A stretch of 64,000 nt of DNA from JAKZRT01 sp965247915 (GCA_965247915.1 OZ252048.1:1116001-1180000), one strand, 5' to 3'; shown: positions 1-8,836, numbered from the stretch's first letter. Numbers and translations: made by a program. The notes: a model not told the origin generated them from the letters alone.

Positions 1-676
1 TTGACAAATAGGCAAAGAACGCAGGACCTTTGCGGGCCGCTGTCCATTGACTGGATGGGTCGGAGTGAGACGTGAACTTCGGTTCAACGGTCGTCGCCGC
101 GCCAAAGGCCGCGTCATCCAGAACGTCGAGATATTCCCGCACCGCACGAGGTGCGTCATCGGGGTCAATCGTGCTGTGATCCCAATCTTCTTTGGCGGTG
201 GAGTTCTGTTTATTTGCGTCGGCCTCAATGAGACTGGCATCCGCCGCAAAGCGCTGGCCACTGACCAGCCCCTCGGCAATGCAACGCGCCATGACCGTCT
301 CAAAGAGATGACGCAGCAGGTCACTGTCACGGAAACGGCCATGCCGGTTCTTTGAGAATGTCGAGTGGTCAGGCACCTGATCTGTCAGGTCCAGGCGGCA
401 AAACCAGCGATACGCCAGATTGAGATGCACTTCCTCGCACAGCCTCCGCTCCGAGCGGATGCCCAGGCAGTAGCCCACCAGCAGCATGCGGATCAGCAGC
501 TCAGGATCAATCGAAGGGCGGCCGGTTGAGCTGTAAAATGGCGCGAGATGCTGGCGGATGCAGGACAGATCGACGAAGCGATCAATCGACCGCAGCAGAT
601 GATCTTGCGGGACGTGGTCTTCTATCGAGAAGTCATAGAAAAGCGCGCTCTGTGCCTCTTGCTTCGGTCCCAACAT
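1..676 (-). CDS. IS1182-family transposase, N-terminal part (runs off left edge)
   Basis: The reverse strand is open from an ATG at 676 to the window edge, about 225 residues. It begins MLGPKQEAQSALFYDF and continues with the N-terminal transposase domain typical of IS1182-type DDE enzymes: an LLRSIDRFVDL segment, STGRPSIDPELLIRMLLVGY, then FCRLDLTDQVPDHSTFSKNR and the first catalytic-region segment GQRFAADASLIEADA. The C-terminal half lies outside the window, so activity cannot be judged. A T-rich stretch near 739-757 (gactttttcaaca) upstream is probably the element's terminus. The assignment rests on recognised family motifs, not on a search. Confidence 0.8.
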   Translation of the reverse strand, partial: MLGPKQEAQSALFYDFSIEDHVPQDHLLRSIDRFVDLSCIRQHLAPFYSSTGRPSIDPELLIRMLLVGYCLGIRSERRLCEEVHLNLAYRWFCRLDLTDQVPDHSTFSKNRHGRFRDSDLLRHLFETVMARCIAEGLVSGQRFAADASLIEADANKQNSTAKEDWDHSTIDPDDAPRAVREYLDVLDDAAFGAATTVEPKFTSHSDPSSQWTAARKGPAFFAYLS

Positions 677-1007
677 CGCCGCCAATCCCCCGCATCAATG
701 CAGAGATTGAATCAGCGAGACGATCTAAAATCAAGAAGACTTTTTCAACAGAATAGGATGACCGGGAAGCGGACAAACCCGCCATTTGATTTTGGTAGTG
801 GGAAGGGAACGACGGGGCGTTGTCACTGACCACACCTCAATTCACTTGTCGCGGTGCAGCGACAAAAGCGGCCGTTCGTGCGCCTTGCAGCGAACTCCAG
901 TGTTGGAACGACCGCAACGCAGATGGGGTGGATGGCTCCTGCACCCATCGGCGTCGCGATGCGCCATAGTGCAGTTGTCATGAACTGCTCAGCAGAGGAG
1001 CCACCCA
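677..1007. other. IS1182 upstream end and 5' non-coding end of the first IS110 element
   Basis: No convincing gene. The first ~80 bp are the IS1182-type leader and presumed inverted repeat. From about 830 the DNA is the 5' non-coding flank of the IS110-type gene. IS110-family elements encode a guide (bridge/seek) RNA in one of their non-coding ends, so this stretch and 2028-2147 are the two places to look. I see no decisive structure here. Confidence 0.4.
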
Positions 1008-2027
1008 ATGCAAGTTACAACAGTCGGCCTGGATTTGGCCAAGAACGTTTTTCAGGTTCACGGGATCACCGATAGCGGTGAGGTGGCATTCAATCGCGCT
1101 CTGCGGCGCGCCCAGGTGCTGGCGTTTTTCGAACGCCTTGATCCCTGTCTGATTGGGATTGAAGCGTGCAGCACCAGCCACCACTGGGCACGCGAACTGA
1201 TCAAGCTGGGCCACAAAGTCAAGTTGATCCCGCCGGTTTATGTGAAGCCCTATGTCAAACGCGGCAAATCCGATGCCGCCGACGCGGCGGCCATTTGCGA
1301 GGCCGTAACGCGGCCCACGATGCGGTTTGTCGAGGTCAAGACGCCTGACCAGCAGGCGATCCTTGCGCTGCACCGGACACGGGACCTTGTAGTCCGTCAG
1401 CGGACGCAGACGATCAACATGCTCCGTGGCCAGCTGGCGGAGTTCGGGATCGTGTTCGCGCGAGGCGTTGGTCACGCCACCCAGTTTGCGAAACGCGTGC
1501 TTGACGGAGAATGCCCCGATCTTCCGGAAGTGGCCGGCGGTGTGGTCACCGAGCTCTGCGAACAACTCCTCTTTCTGCATGGCAAGATTGCGGGCTACAC
1601 CCGCGAGATGACACGGGTAGCCCAACGTGAAGAGCGGGTAGCGCTGCTGCAAACTATCCCGGGGGTCGGGCCGATCACAGCATCTGCCATCGTGGCCACC
1701 GTCGGGACCGGCAGGCAGTTCAGCAATGGCCGTGAGTTTGCTGCCTGGCTCGGACTGACACCGCTGAACCGGTCCAGCGGTGGGAAGGAACGGCTGGGGC
1801 GCATCTCGAAGATGGGCGATCAATACATTCGCCGGTTACTGGTCATCGGCATGATGTCCCGGATGCGACAGATCATCCTAAACCCAGAGCGCTATGACCC
1901 GTGGTTTGCGGACATCCTTGCGCGAAAGCCGGGCAAGGTGGCGGCCGTTGCTATGGCGAACAAAACAGCACGCATGGTCTGGGCCGTCCTGACCCGCAAC
2001 GAACCCTACAGGGTCAGAACGATCTGA
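1008..2027 (+). CDS. IS110-family transposase (DEDD recombinase)
   Basis: A 339-residue protein, full length for IS110/IS1111-type recombinases. The N-terminal RuvC-like DEDD domain is visible: VGLDLAKN (first Asp, about residue 9), IGIEACST (Glu, about 52) and KSDAADAAA (Asp pair, about 89-92). The C-terminal Transposase_20 part carries LLQTIPGVGPITASA, the helix-hairpin-helix-like segment, then AAWLGLTP and GRISKMGDQYIRRLL. The ATG at 1008 follows an AGAGGAG ribosome site. Elements of this family move without classical inverted repeats, guided by an element-encoded RNA. It sits between the IS1182 remnant and the end of IS5-A copy 1. No damage is visible, so it is probably intact. Confidence 0.9.
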   Translation: MQVTTVGLDLAKNVFQVHGITDSGEVAFNRALRRAQVLAFFERLDPCLIGIEACSTSHHWARELIKLGHKVKLIPPVYVKPYVKRGKSDAADAAAICEAVTRPTMRFVEVKTPDQQAILALHRTRDLVVRQRTQTINMLRGQLAEFGIVFARGVGHATQFAKRVLDGECPDLPEVAGGVVTELCEQLLFLHGKIAGYTREMTRVAQREERVALLQTIPGVGPITASAIVATVGTGRQFSNGREFAAWLGLTPLNRSSGGKERLGRISKMGDQYIRRLLVIGMMSRMRQIILNPERYDPWFADILARKPGKVAAVAMANKTARMVWAVLTRNEPYRVRTI

Positions 2028-2202
2028 GCCCAGCCGAAACACAGAGATAGCAAGACCAATGAAGTGATGGAAAGTTTGTCAGCCCTAAAACCAAGACACC
2101 CCGTGCTTTGTCCTGAACGCTCGCTGTTCGATATGCAGGTTGGGACGGCCGTGTTGCATCAATCACCGGACAAGCGCGGAGTACCCTTACCCGTGAAAAT
2201 GG

Positions 2203-2895
2203 TCAGCCAACTGACTCAAACCTGGCACAGCCAAGTTCGGTCATTCTGTTAAGAGCCCGCACACCGATCTGTGCCTCAGTTTTCTGATTTTCGAACCGCC
2301 GCGATCTCAGTTTCGGCCCGATCACACTTTTCCAACGACCAATTTGTGCTTCCGCGCGACTGCGCTGATTGTAGCCGCTTCTGACTTGCCATGCCAGTCG
2401 GCCGTACGTCTGTATCTGGGCGATGTGCTGGTCGCGGAGGGATGGATCATCGCGCGATTTCAGGGCGAGAACGGCGTTTTTTGGCGGTGGAATGATGACC
2501 TCGACTGCATCGCCAAAACGCGCCGTGAGCAGATTTCTGGTCGGGGTGCCGTCATAGGCCCCATCCGCCAGAAATCGCGAAACCGGCCCGTCGAACTGAT
2601 CCAGAAGCCCGGGCAAGGCCGTGCTATCGCCGACGTGGTCCAGCGTCAGATCCGAGCAGATGATCTCGCCGGTTGTGAGGTCCAGGCCGAGGTGTAGCTT
2701 TCTCCACGATTTGCGTTTGGCCTTTGTTTCATGCTTGACCTGCAGCCACTCGCCCTCGCCAAAGATCTTCAATCCAGTACTGTCCATGGTCAGATGGATC
2801 GGCTCGGTTCTGTCGACCCGAGGCTTTGCAGGCAATCTCAAGCCGAGCCCGCGGCGCGACAGTGTTGAGAAATCCGGCACCGGAATGTCTACTCC
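2203..2895 (-). pseudogene. IS5-A1 transposase, C-terminal two-thirds
   Basis: This is residues ~98-325 of the IS5-family DDE transposase seen intact at 12620-13597, including MDSTGLKIFGEGEW (first Asp), FLADGAYDGTPTR (second Asp) and SGYNQRSRAEAQIGRWK (Glu region). An apparent longer ORF running up to 3045 is a chimera: its first ~50 residues come from the inserted DNA. Separated from its N-terminus, it cannot give a working transposase. Confidence 0.85.
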
Positions 2896-3170
2896 AAACG
2901 GAAACCTACCGGCATCAGCCGGTAGTGGTTCTCTGATTGCGGCTTTGTCAAGGGAGGGGTCGCTTTGTCCATTCGGGGTCATGGCTCTCTCCGAGGTCGC
3001 GCGTGTTGCCCGCCTCATAATGGCGTCCGGGGCTGATTGTCTCAAAATGTTTAGTTCGGGGTCACAACATTAAACGTTTGTCCCAACGACTACCACGAGA
3101 TCAATCTGCCTCCGTCCCGAAGGACATTGCTCCCAGCCTTCCTCAGGCGGGATTTCGTGTCATATACTGA
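2896..3170 (-). other. Non-coding flank of IS110 gene with two stem-loops; candidate guide RNA region
   Basis: It lies 3' of the leftward IS110 gene. Two perfect hairpins are visible: CTACCGGC-ATCA-GCCGGTAG at 2906-2925 (8-bp stem) and GTCC-CGAA-GGAC at 3114-3125. IS110/IS1111 elements encode a structured guide RNA in a non-coding end, so this is a plausible location. The loops have not been matched to donor or target sequence. Confidence 0.35.
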
Positions 3171-4211
3171 TTAGGCAAAGGCCTCCTTTTTCCATTCAAA
3201 TTCAGTTCCGTCTTTCCAGATAGTCAGCATCAGAACAGCCAGTTTTCGGGCTGTGGCGACGGCGGCCTTTTTAAAGCCCTTACGTCCGACCAGCCTCACG
3301 GCCCATGATTTCAGAGCGGAAAATCGTTTTACTTGGTGGATCAGACATCCCGCAGACTCGTACAGCAGGCTGCGCATTTGCACGTCCCCGCATTTCGAGA
3401 TGCGGCCTGAATAATCCATTTCACCGGACTGGTATCGTCGGGGTGTAAGACCAAGGAATGCTCCGACATCAGCGGATTTTCGGAATCGGCTGGCATCATC
3501 AACCAGGGCAATGAAGCTGAGCGAGACCATCGGGCCAACGCCTGGGATCGTCATCAGGCGGCGCGCTAACGGACTCTCTTTCGCAATCGCTCTTACTTCG
3601 TTTTCAAGAGCATGGGCGGCAGTGCACAGCGTCTCATGCGACGTGATAAACCCGTCTGCAATCAACGCCAGAACCGGGTCAATCTCGCCTGCGGCAGCCA
3701 GCTGGTCACGGAAGCCCTGACGCAACCGGCCTTGGCCAATCCCTGTCATGCGTATGCCCCAGGTCTTGAGAACGCCCCGAATATGGCCCTCCAGATCCTT
3801 GCGTAGTCGGATCAATCGTTCCCGTGCTCCAATCAGGGTGCGCAACCTGTCGGCAGTTTCGCTCCTGACGTGTACGGCGGTGAACCAACCCGTGCGTGCC
3901 AGATTGGCCAGCCCTTCAGCATCGGCCCGGTCAGATTTGTTGAGCTTTGCTGACAGCGCCTTATGTGCTCTGCGCGCGTCAATGCAGGTAACCGGCAGGC
4001 TCAGCTTCACCAACCCTCGCTGCAGCCAGATCGAAAGCTGGCCACTTTCATGCACAATACGTTCAGGGGTGATCTGTTGCTTCGCCAGAAAGCTGGCAAC
4101 CGCCTCGGGTTCGGTGAGTACAGTTCCGCGCACCAAAACTGCGCCATCCACGTCAACAACACAAATCGAAATCTCTTTGAGTGATACATCAAGTCCGGCA
4201 TACTGTTTCAT
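3171..4211 (-). CDS. IS110-family transposase, second type
   Basis: A 346-residue DEDD-type recombinase unlike the copy at 1008. It starts MKQYAGLDVSLKEISICVVD (Asp at ~8). The Glu region is VHESGQLSIWL and the acidic pair is KSDRADAEGLANLARTG. The C-terminal half has RRLMTIPGVGPMVSLSF and GAFLGLTPRRYQSGEMDYSGRISKCGD. It is full length. The gene lies antisense to nothing and is nested in IS5-A1, so it is the younger insertion. The ATG at 4211 is used because it gives the canonical GLDVS start. Confidence 0.9.
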   Translation of the reverse strand: MKQYAGLDVSLKEISICVVDVDGAVLVRGTVLTEPEAVASFLAKQQITPERIVHESGQLSIWLQRGLVKLSLPVTCIDARRAHKALSAKLNKSDRADAEGLANLARTGWFTAVHVRSETADRLRTLIGARERLIRLRKDLEGHIRGVLKTWGIRMTGIGQGRLRQGFRDQLAAAGEIDPVLALIADGFITSHETLCTAAHALENEVRAIAKESPLARRLMTIPGVGPMVSLSFIALVDDASRFRKSADVGAFLGLTPRRYQSGEMDYSGRISKCGDVQMRSLLYESAGCLIHQVKRFSALKSWAVRLVGRKGFKKAAVATARKLAVLMLTIWKDGTEFEWKKEAFA

Positions 4212-4304
4212 GGTCGTTCTCCTCTACGGCTGTTCATGTGAGGCTGGTGATACCAGACCTCGTTCGCCGTCGGAGAGCGACCGCCGCAATCACACCATGT
4301 TTAG

Positions 4305-4592
4305 TCCCATCAGCCGAGCGATGCTGCGCATCAGCCCTTGGGTCTGGCGCAGCGGTAGTTTGTAAATCGTACGCAGAGTCAGGCAGGTCTCGATCGCAAT
4401 GTTCGAATATTTCGGCTGACCTCCCGGAGTCGTCCGGCGCGGCGCTCGCCATTGTTTCAGCGTATCGTCAGTGACCCAGATGGTCAGATCGCCACGACGC
4501 CGCAGGATTTCGGTGTACTCCGCCCAATTTGTCACCCGATATCGTTTCTTCGGAAACTTGTGGCGACGAGCAGCGTTGAATTTATGCGGCAT
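4305..4592 (-). pseudogene. IS5-A1 transposase, N-terminal third
   Basis: Residues 1-~96 of the IS5-A transposase, starting MPHKFNAARRHKFPKKRYRV and running to SIARLMG, after which the frame enters inserted DNA (LNMV, stop). It carries the N-terminal helix-turn-helix-like domain only. The intact counterpart is at 12620. Confidence 0.85.
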
Positions 4593-4774
4593 TCAAGTGT
4601 CCAGATCAGAGGTGGAGCACCCGATTACCAGAACTACCTGTGTTCGTGCAACAACGTCCATCCTGGCGAGGTTTCTGCCCTCAGCGGCTGGTTTGACGCA
4701 GCTTTCAGCCTGATCAACAGCGGTTGGAACAAACCAGCCGAGCCGCTTTTCTTCAGTTTTTGCCGCTGACACCG

Positions 4775-5149
4775 TCATGTTGGAACCGGTGGCGCGCGTA
4801 GCCTTTTGATGGCGGCAAGGACGCGGTTGAACAAATTTCCGCTGACCGCAACCCCGGCAAGCTGGAAGGTAATGGCGCGGGCGTGGCGGACGACCCTCGC
4901 GCCGGTTTTGATCAGTCGTGTCTGCAGGCTGGTCAGCGACCAGTCGGCTATCTCCCCGGGCAGATCAGTGCCTTGCAGGACGACACCGGGATTGCAGGCC
5001 AGTGCGTGAAGCTGAAGGCGGACCTCGTTCTGCGCCATGCCCTTGCATGAGAGGCGCGTCCAGTTGATTGCCTGCTTTCCCTCTTTGATGTGCTGCTCAG
5101 CGGTGCCACGCTGATTGTAGAACCGGATGATCCAGTCTGCCTCCATTGG
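4775..5149 (-). pseudogene. IS1380-family transposase, C-terminal fragment
   Basis: About 120 residues starting near DWIIRFYNQRGTAEQHIKEG and ending LAAIKRLRAPPVPT. This includes the NQR-TAE-IKEGK signature that carries the last catalytic Glu of IS1380-type transposases. The N-terminal two-thirds is missing. DNA from about 4680 to 4775 looks like the element's 3' end. It directly abuts the right end of IS5-A1. The upstream frame (5150-5369) is unrelated sequence joined by recombination. Confidence 0.75.
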
Positions 5150-5591
5150 CGTCGGGTGCGGCCTGGGCGCGGTGGATGTCATCAACGTAGATATGAAAGT
5201 ATTTTTGCTGGTCGAGCGGCAGGTTGGCCGTTGAACCGTTGGCGATATCGGCGGCGGCGATGTTGGTATTCACCGAATAGTCGCCTACCGAGACGGTTTT
5301 GCTGAAGGTTGGAACCTTATGATCGCCCCGCAGGCGGTCTGGCTGCCTGTCTGAGCGGCGATACTGCAAATTGGCCGATCCTTCGGCTAAAAAACTGATC
5401 TCGCCTGTACGGCGAAAAATTCTATCAAGATCGACCGGAATCGGACTTTTTCAACACAATCAGCCCATTGCGGACCGACGCGCCTTCTTTCTTTCCAGCG
5501 ATTTGCCGTTGGATTTCATCTAGTAATTCGTGTTAATATTTGACTGAACGACGCGATTTTTTATCGGCATTTACTGTTACCGGGGAGTAAA
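5150..5591. other. Unassigned stretch between IS1380 fragment and methyltransferase remnant
   Basis: On the reverse strand 5369-5170 reads as protein-like sequence (TFSKTVSVGDYSVNTNIAAAD ... LDQQKYFHIYVDDIH) that I do not recognise. It may be the 3' part of a lost gene. A gactttttcaacacaat motif near 5441 resembles the IS1182-type terminus at ~740. No intact gene is supported. Confidence 0.3.
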
Positions 5592-5700
5592 GTGGCGAAG
5601 CTAGAGTTTGATGACGAAGGTTCGCGCCTCGTCGAGGAATTTAATGCATCAGCAGGCGCTACTCACGGTTCCCGCTCAAATACGGGGGGGTCCGCAAACT
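5592..5700 (+). pseudogene. SAM-dependent methyltransferase, N-terminal stub
   Basis: A GTG-start frame reads MAKLEFDDEGSRLVEEFNAS and stops after 35 codons. The FDDE-SR opening is like class I SAM methyltransferases whose C-terminus is found 550 bp downstream at 6254-6472. Together the two ends span 881 bp, about the size of one such gene (~290 codons), but the middle is not methyltransferase sequence. I infer one gene with its centre lost or replaced. Confidence 0.45.
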
Positions 5701-5974
5701 GACCCGGCAACTGGAACATATCGTCGACGAAGACGTGGATTCCGTTGTCATCGCGCCGATCGACGAGCGCGCGGACAGGTCACTGATTTTTATCGGCAAA
5801 ACCGGAGATCTGCCGGGCCCGCTCTTAACTTGTTATCTGAATCGGGAGATCTGCCATGTCAATTAACGTGTTGATAAACCGGAATAATCGGCTAATATTA
5901 TTCTTGCTTTGCTCTTTGAAATTGCGAGGATCTGCGATCCGGCGGGAGTTCCGCCAAAGTGCAACGGAGGCCCT
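5701..5974. other. Interval inside the broken methyltransferase locus
   Basis: From 5690 the frame reads VRKLTRQLEHIVDEDVDSVV and on to FIGKTGDLPGPLL before stopping near 5866. It is protein-like but has no start and no family I can name. The remainder (5870-5970) is AT-richer leader sequence for the small gene at 5975. Confidence 0.3.
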
Positions 5975-6217
5975 ATGACGGATCAACGAAAAGAAGGAAT
6001 CGGGATGGCGGCCCGACAGTCGTGGAAAGAAGGGTTTGATACCGCACTCTCCACCTGGAGAACTGCGAAGCCTGAAGACAAACCTCAGGCAGCGAGCAAC
6101 TTGCTGGCTTTTGTGGGCTCGACAGGACTCAAACTAAAAAGTTTCGTAGATGACCCTGGGATTGGGATTGATGAGGCAACCGCTGAACAAATTAGAGCGG
6201 ACTTCAAGAATAAGTAA
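5975..6217 (+). CDS. Small hypothetical protein (80 aa)
   Basis: Starts at the ATG at 5975, preceded by a clear GGAGG eight bases upstream, which is preferred over a longer frame from 5909. The protein begins MTDQRKEGIGMAARQSWKEG and is charged and soluble, with no signal peptide or membrane segment. It has an F-DTALSTWRTAKPEDK helix and a C-terminal DEATAEQIRADFKNK. I do not recognise the family. It sits between the two ends of a broken methyltransferase gene, so it may have arrived with the DNA that replaced the middle. The ribosome site and codon pattern support a real gene. Confidence 0.5.
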   Translation: MTDQRKEGIGMAARQSWKEGFDTALSTWRTAKPEDKPQAASNLLAFVGSTGLKLKSFVDDPGIGIDEATAEQIRADFKNK

Positions 6218-6253
6218 GCTGCCAAAGCCCTATTTTATTCGCGATTCCAATGA

Positions 6254-6472
6254 CTTCCAGAAGGGGAGACGCAGCCCCTGTCTCTGGCAGGGCTCTACGA
6301 TCCAACCAGAGGTAGTGCAATTCTCATCAAGTTCGTTGTAGGCTATGTCGTATCTCAAGGCGTTTCTCAGAGCGAAGCCGACGCTTGGGCGGACGACATC
6401 AGAGCCTTGGGTTGCTGTGGCGATTACTTACTCAATCATAACGAATATATCTTTACTGCCGACAAGCCGTAG
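6254..6472 (+). pseudogene. SAM-dependent methyltransferase, C-terminal fragment
   Basis: An open frame without a start codon, following a TGA at 6251. It reads LSLAGLYDPTRGSAILIKFV, then a D-IRALG turn, and ends GDYLLNHNEYIFTADKP. The closing G-Y-N-YIF-A-KP pattern is characteristic of the last beta strand of class I SAM methyltransferases. It pairs with the N-terminal stub at 5592. Confidence 0.5.
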
Positions 6473-6579
6473 TCTCCGGTGAGGGAATAGCAGCCAGCTG
6501 TCACTCATACCAACGGCCCCCAGATTTGACTCAAGGGGATTCCCACGAGCGGCGTGATCTGATTCAGTGGCATCAAGGC

Positions 6580-7680
6580 GGCGTTGTTGCATGGATCAGA
6601 CAATAGTCGCAAGCCGCCCTTACCCGTGATACAGGCTATGAGATTTGTTTGAACACGGGTCGGCCGAGTTCGGTCATTTTGTTGAGAATGGCGACGCCGA
6701 TTTTGGCCTCCGTTTGCTGATTTTCGAAACAGCGGGCTTTCAGTTTTGGCCCGATAATAGCCTTCCAGCGCCCCATCTGTGTCTCAATTCTACTGCGCTG
6801 ATTGTAGCCACTGCCAGATTGCCAGGCCATGCGGCCATGAGTTTGAATTTTAACAATATGTCGGTCTCGAAGTGAGGGAAAACACTTGGATTGCGGGCTT
6901 GGAATGGCGTTCTTCGGTGGAGGAATAATGATTACAACCGCCTCGCCAAATCGTGCCTTAAGCAAGTCACTGGTCGGTGCGCCGTCGTAGGCACCGTCCG
7001 CTATAAACCGGGAGACCGGAGTGCCAATCTGATTTAATAGATCAGGCAGCACTGTTGGATCGCCAACGTCATCCAGCGTTAAATCCGAACAAACGATATC
7101 GCCAGTCACAAGGTTCAGACCAAGGTGAAGTTTACGCCACCGTTTGCGTTTGGCCTTTACATTATACTTGCTTTGCAGCCACTCACCCTCATCGAAAACC
7201 TTCAAACCCGTACTGTCGATGGCCAAGTGGACCGGATCTGTTATTTTGATTTTGGGCCTTGCCGGAAGGCTCAGACCACGCCCTCGGCGCGACAGGGTCG
7301 AGAAATCAGGAACTGAAATTTCCAGCAGCATCAGCTTTGATATGCTGCGTATCAGCCCTTGGGTCTGGCGCAGCGGCAACCTGTAAACCATGCCCAGCGT
7401 CAGGCACATCGTGATCGCCAGATCCGAGTATCGCGGCTGGCCGCCGCGTAACCTGCGCCGTGGTGCAGCCCAGTGCTTTCGCGCATCCCCTGTGATCCAG
7501 ACCGTCAAATCACCACGATTTCGCAGGCTTTCATTATACCCGCACCAGTTCGTCACCCGATATTTCTTCTTCGCAAACTTGTGCCGGCGGGAGGTGTTGA
7601 ATTTATGCGGCATTAAGCATATCCGTGGTCGTGGCAAAAGCCTATGTTAACACTTGACACCCGATCCGTGCAACAACGCC
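6580..7680. mobile_element. IS5-family element IS5-B, copy 1
   Basis: An 1101-bp element bounded by near-perfect inverted repeats, ggcgttgttgcatggatc at the left and the complement of ggcgttgttgcacggatc at the right. It is nearly identical to the copy at 10193-11293, which has the same length but opposite orientation. The right end cuts into a VOC-family gene (7681-7869). No clear target duplication is visible. Confidence 0.9.
6636..7613 (-). CDS. IS5-family transposase, IS5-B copy 1
   Basis: 325 residues from the ATG at 7613 (MPHKFNTSRRHKFAKKKYRV). An eight-codon upstream extension from a TTG at 7637 is unnecessary, and this start matches the IS5-A start exactly. DDE residues lie in LAIDSTGLKVFDEGEW, RFIADGAYDGAPTSD and SGYNQRSRIETQMGRWK. 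It differs from copy 2 by one residue near position 61 (Leu here, Ser there). It appears intact and functional in form, is related to IS5-A along its whole length, and is about two-thirds identical by eye. Confidence 0.9.
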   Translation of the reverse strand: MPHKFNTSRRHKFAKKKYRVTNWCGYNESLRNRGDLTVWITGDARKHWAAPRRRLRGGQPRYSDLAITMCLTLGMVYRLPLRQTQGLIRSISKLMLLEISVPDFSTLSRRGRGLSLPARPKIKITDPVHLAIDSTGLKVFDEGEWLQSKYNVKAKRKRWRKLHLGLNLVTGDIVCSDLTLDDVGDPTVLPDLLNQIGTPVSRFIADGAYDGAPTSDLLKARFGEAVVIIIPPPKNAIPSPQSKCFPSLRDRHIVKIQTHGRMAWQSGSGYNQRSRIETQMGRWKAIIGPKLKARCFENQQTEAKIGVAILNKMTELGRPVFKQIS

Positions 7681-7869
7681 CTAGCAAAGCTATTGTTTGA
7701 TGTCCCTAATGTTGCTGGGTTTGTTGAAGTGGCCCTGAACAATGGCTTGGAATTCGGGGCAATTTACAAAGCCGCAGGATACGAGTTTTCAAATGCAAAA
7801 GATCCGGCTGGTAACTCGATTTCTGTATCGAGCCGCATCTTTCGTCGCGAAGATTCTAGGCCGGATTAG
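7681..7869 (+). pseudogene. VOC-family (glyoxalase-like) protein, C-terminal fragment
   Basis: The frame after the IS5-B end reads LAKLLFDVPNVAGFVEVALN and later FSNAKDPAGNSISVSSRIF, the D-P-GN-I closing strand of a vicinal-oxygen-chelate domain. The N-terminal part is missing, removed by or left on the other side of IS5-B copy 1. A start shown inside the IS end is an artefact of the junction. Confidence 0.55.
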
Positions 7870-8178
7870 GCCGGACAAGAACTAGTCCAGAGCAATGCCA
7901 CAACGAGTAATAAATTCAGAACAATCCGTTCAATAGCAAGCAAAGGAGGCCAAAACAAGAAGCACGAATAAACTGTGAAAACACAATTTAGGAGTAGAAA
8001 ATGTCGACCGAAATACTAATTCAAGATAAAAGTACCTATTCTGAAAACCATGGTTTTGGGAATAAGCATTCCTGTATCCCAAAAGATCGGTGACACCCCC
8101 TGCCTTATATTCGTTTTCCTTGTTCTGAAATCGGTATTCTTTTAAGATGCAAGGAAAGCCATTTCGGAACAAAACATC
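7870..8178. other. AT-rich intergenic stretch, no supported gene
   Basis: About 310 bp, clearly AT-richer than its surroundings. A reverse-strand 80-codon frame (8172-7930) has no ribosome site and a composition that does not look coded. I see no RNA gene or repeat. Confidence 0.4.
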
Positions 8179-8325
8179 ATGCTTATCGGATATGCCCGCG
8201 TCTCGACCATAGATCAGAACCCCGCACTTCAGATGGATGCGCTCAAAACGGCCGGCTGCGATAAGGTTTTCACTGAAAAAGCCTCCGCTTCCCGCGCCGT
8301 GCAGTGGCCCATCATAGCGGTCTAA
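8179..8325 (+). pseudogene. Serine resolvase/invertase, N-terminal fragment
   Basis: An ATG-start frame of 48 codons reads MLIGYARVSTIDQNPALQMD, with the catalytic Ser at residue 9 in the YARVST motif of Tn3-type resolvases (PinR/TnpR family), then AGCDKVFTEKASASRA. It loses homology at about residue 42 and stops. The dimerisation and DNA-binding parts are gone. It is a relic of a Tn3-like or plasmid multimer-resolution system. Confidence 0.75.
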
Positions 8326-8836
8326 TCGACTGGATAGGGGCTCAACGGGCCTAGGGCCCGCTCACCCCCAGCCAGGCACAGTTCATATGGTTTTGTCCGC
8401 CCAACATCCCTGTCCGGGTCGGTCAACCATAGTCCATCCCCAAAAACAGCCGCCAATTTCCCCTGTCCCGCAGGCGGGCCATTCCTCGCGCGCCAAATTC
8501 GCGGCTGTTTTCGCGGCAGACATTTTCTTCGTAAATGTGGCCGGTTGACAGCCCCGTTCAGGGCCGTGGGTCAGGCTTTGCCCTCTCCCACTCTGTTCCG
8601 CCGAATACATGCGTATTCGGTCAGATCAGGTGGCCGAGGCGCAGCCCATCGGCGGAAGGAAGGCACCGAGCCTCACCCGCGTCACTTTGAGAGAGGAGGC
8701 CACAAACGGCTTCTGCGCGAATAGCGCAAGTCGGTGCGGGGCAGGGGGCTTGCCGCCTGTTTCGCACCGACACAAAAAATGACCTTTGGTTTCCTTATCT
8801 GTTATCATCTGACGAAGATTTCCTGATCTTTGTTAG
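8326..8836. other. Intergenic region with no supported gene
   Basis: About 510 bp. It has a short palindrome GGGCC-TAG-GGCCC near 8347-8359 and several GC-rich dyads. Long frames on the reverse strand (8610-8383, 8808-8626) lack ribosome sites and recognisable domains. It could be a former res or control region next to the resolvase remnant, but nothing in the sequence proves this. Confidence 0.35.

Larger units (their letters stand above)
2896..4304. mobile_element. Block containing an IS110-family element inserted in IS5-A1
   Basis: Everything between the two IS5-A1 halves. It contains the IS110-type gene (4211-3171), 93 bp upstream of it and 275 bp downstream. A 9-bp direct repeat, ATGTTTAGT, lies at 3047-3055 and 4297-4305, 1250 bp apart. 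That is a normal IS110 element length, so the true element may be 3056-4305, leaving 2896-3055 as an older ~160-bp insert. Alternatively the whole 1.4-kb block moved as one. The sequence alone does not decide. Confidence 0.65.
2148..4657. mobile_element. IS5-family element, copy A1, interrupted by an IS110 insertion
   Basis: The outer ends match the intact copy at 12555-13653: ggccgtgttgcatcaatcac on the left and tgcaacaacgtc on the right. The transposase reads leftward in two blocks, 4592-4305 and 2895-2203, and a foreign block lies between them at 2896-4304. Aligning to the intact copy puts the break inside the sequence gtctactcccatcagc: the left block ends ...actcc and the right block starts tcccatc, so two or three bases are present on both sides. 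Confidence 0.85.

Noticed and set aside
2203..3045. 280-residue open frame spanning IS5-A1 and the inserted block
   Set aside because: Its first ~50 residues are from the insert and the rest is the transposase C-terminus. It is a chimera of a junction.
5690..5866. Possible cas2-like frame (VRKLTRQLEHIVDEDVDSVV)
   Set aside because: The resemblance is weak, there is no start codon, and no cas genes or repeat array are in the window.
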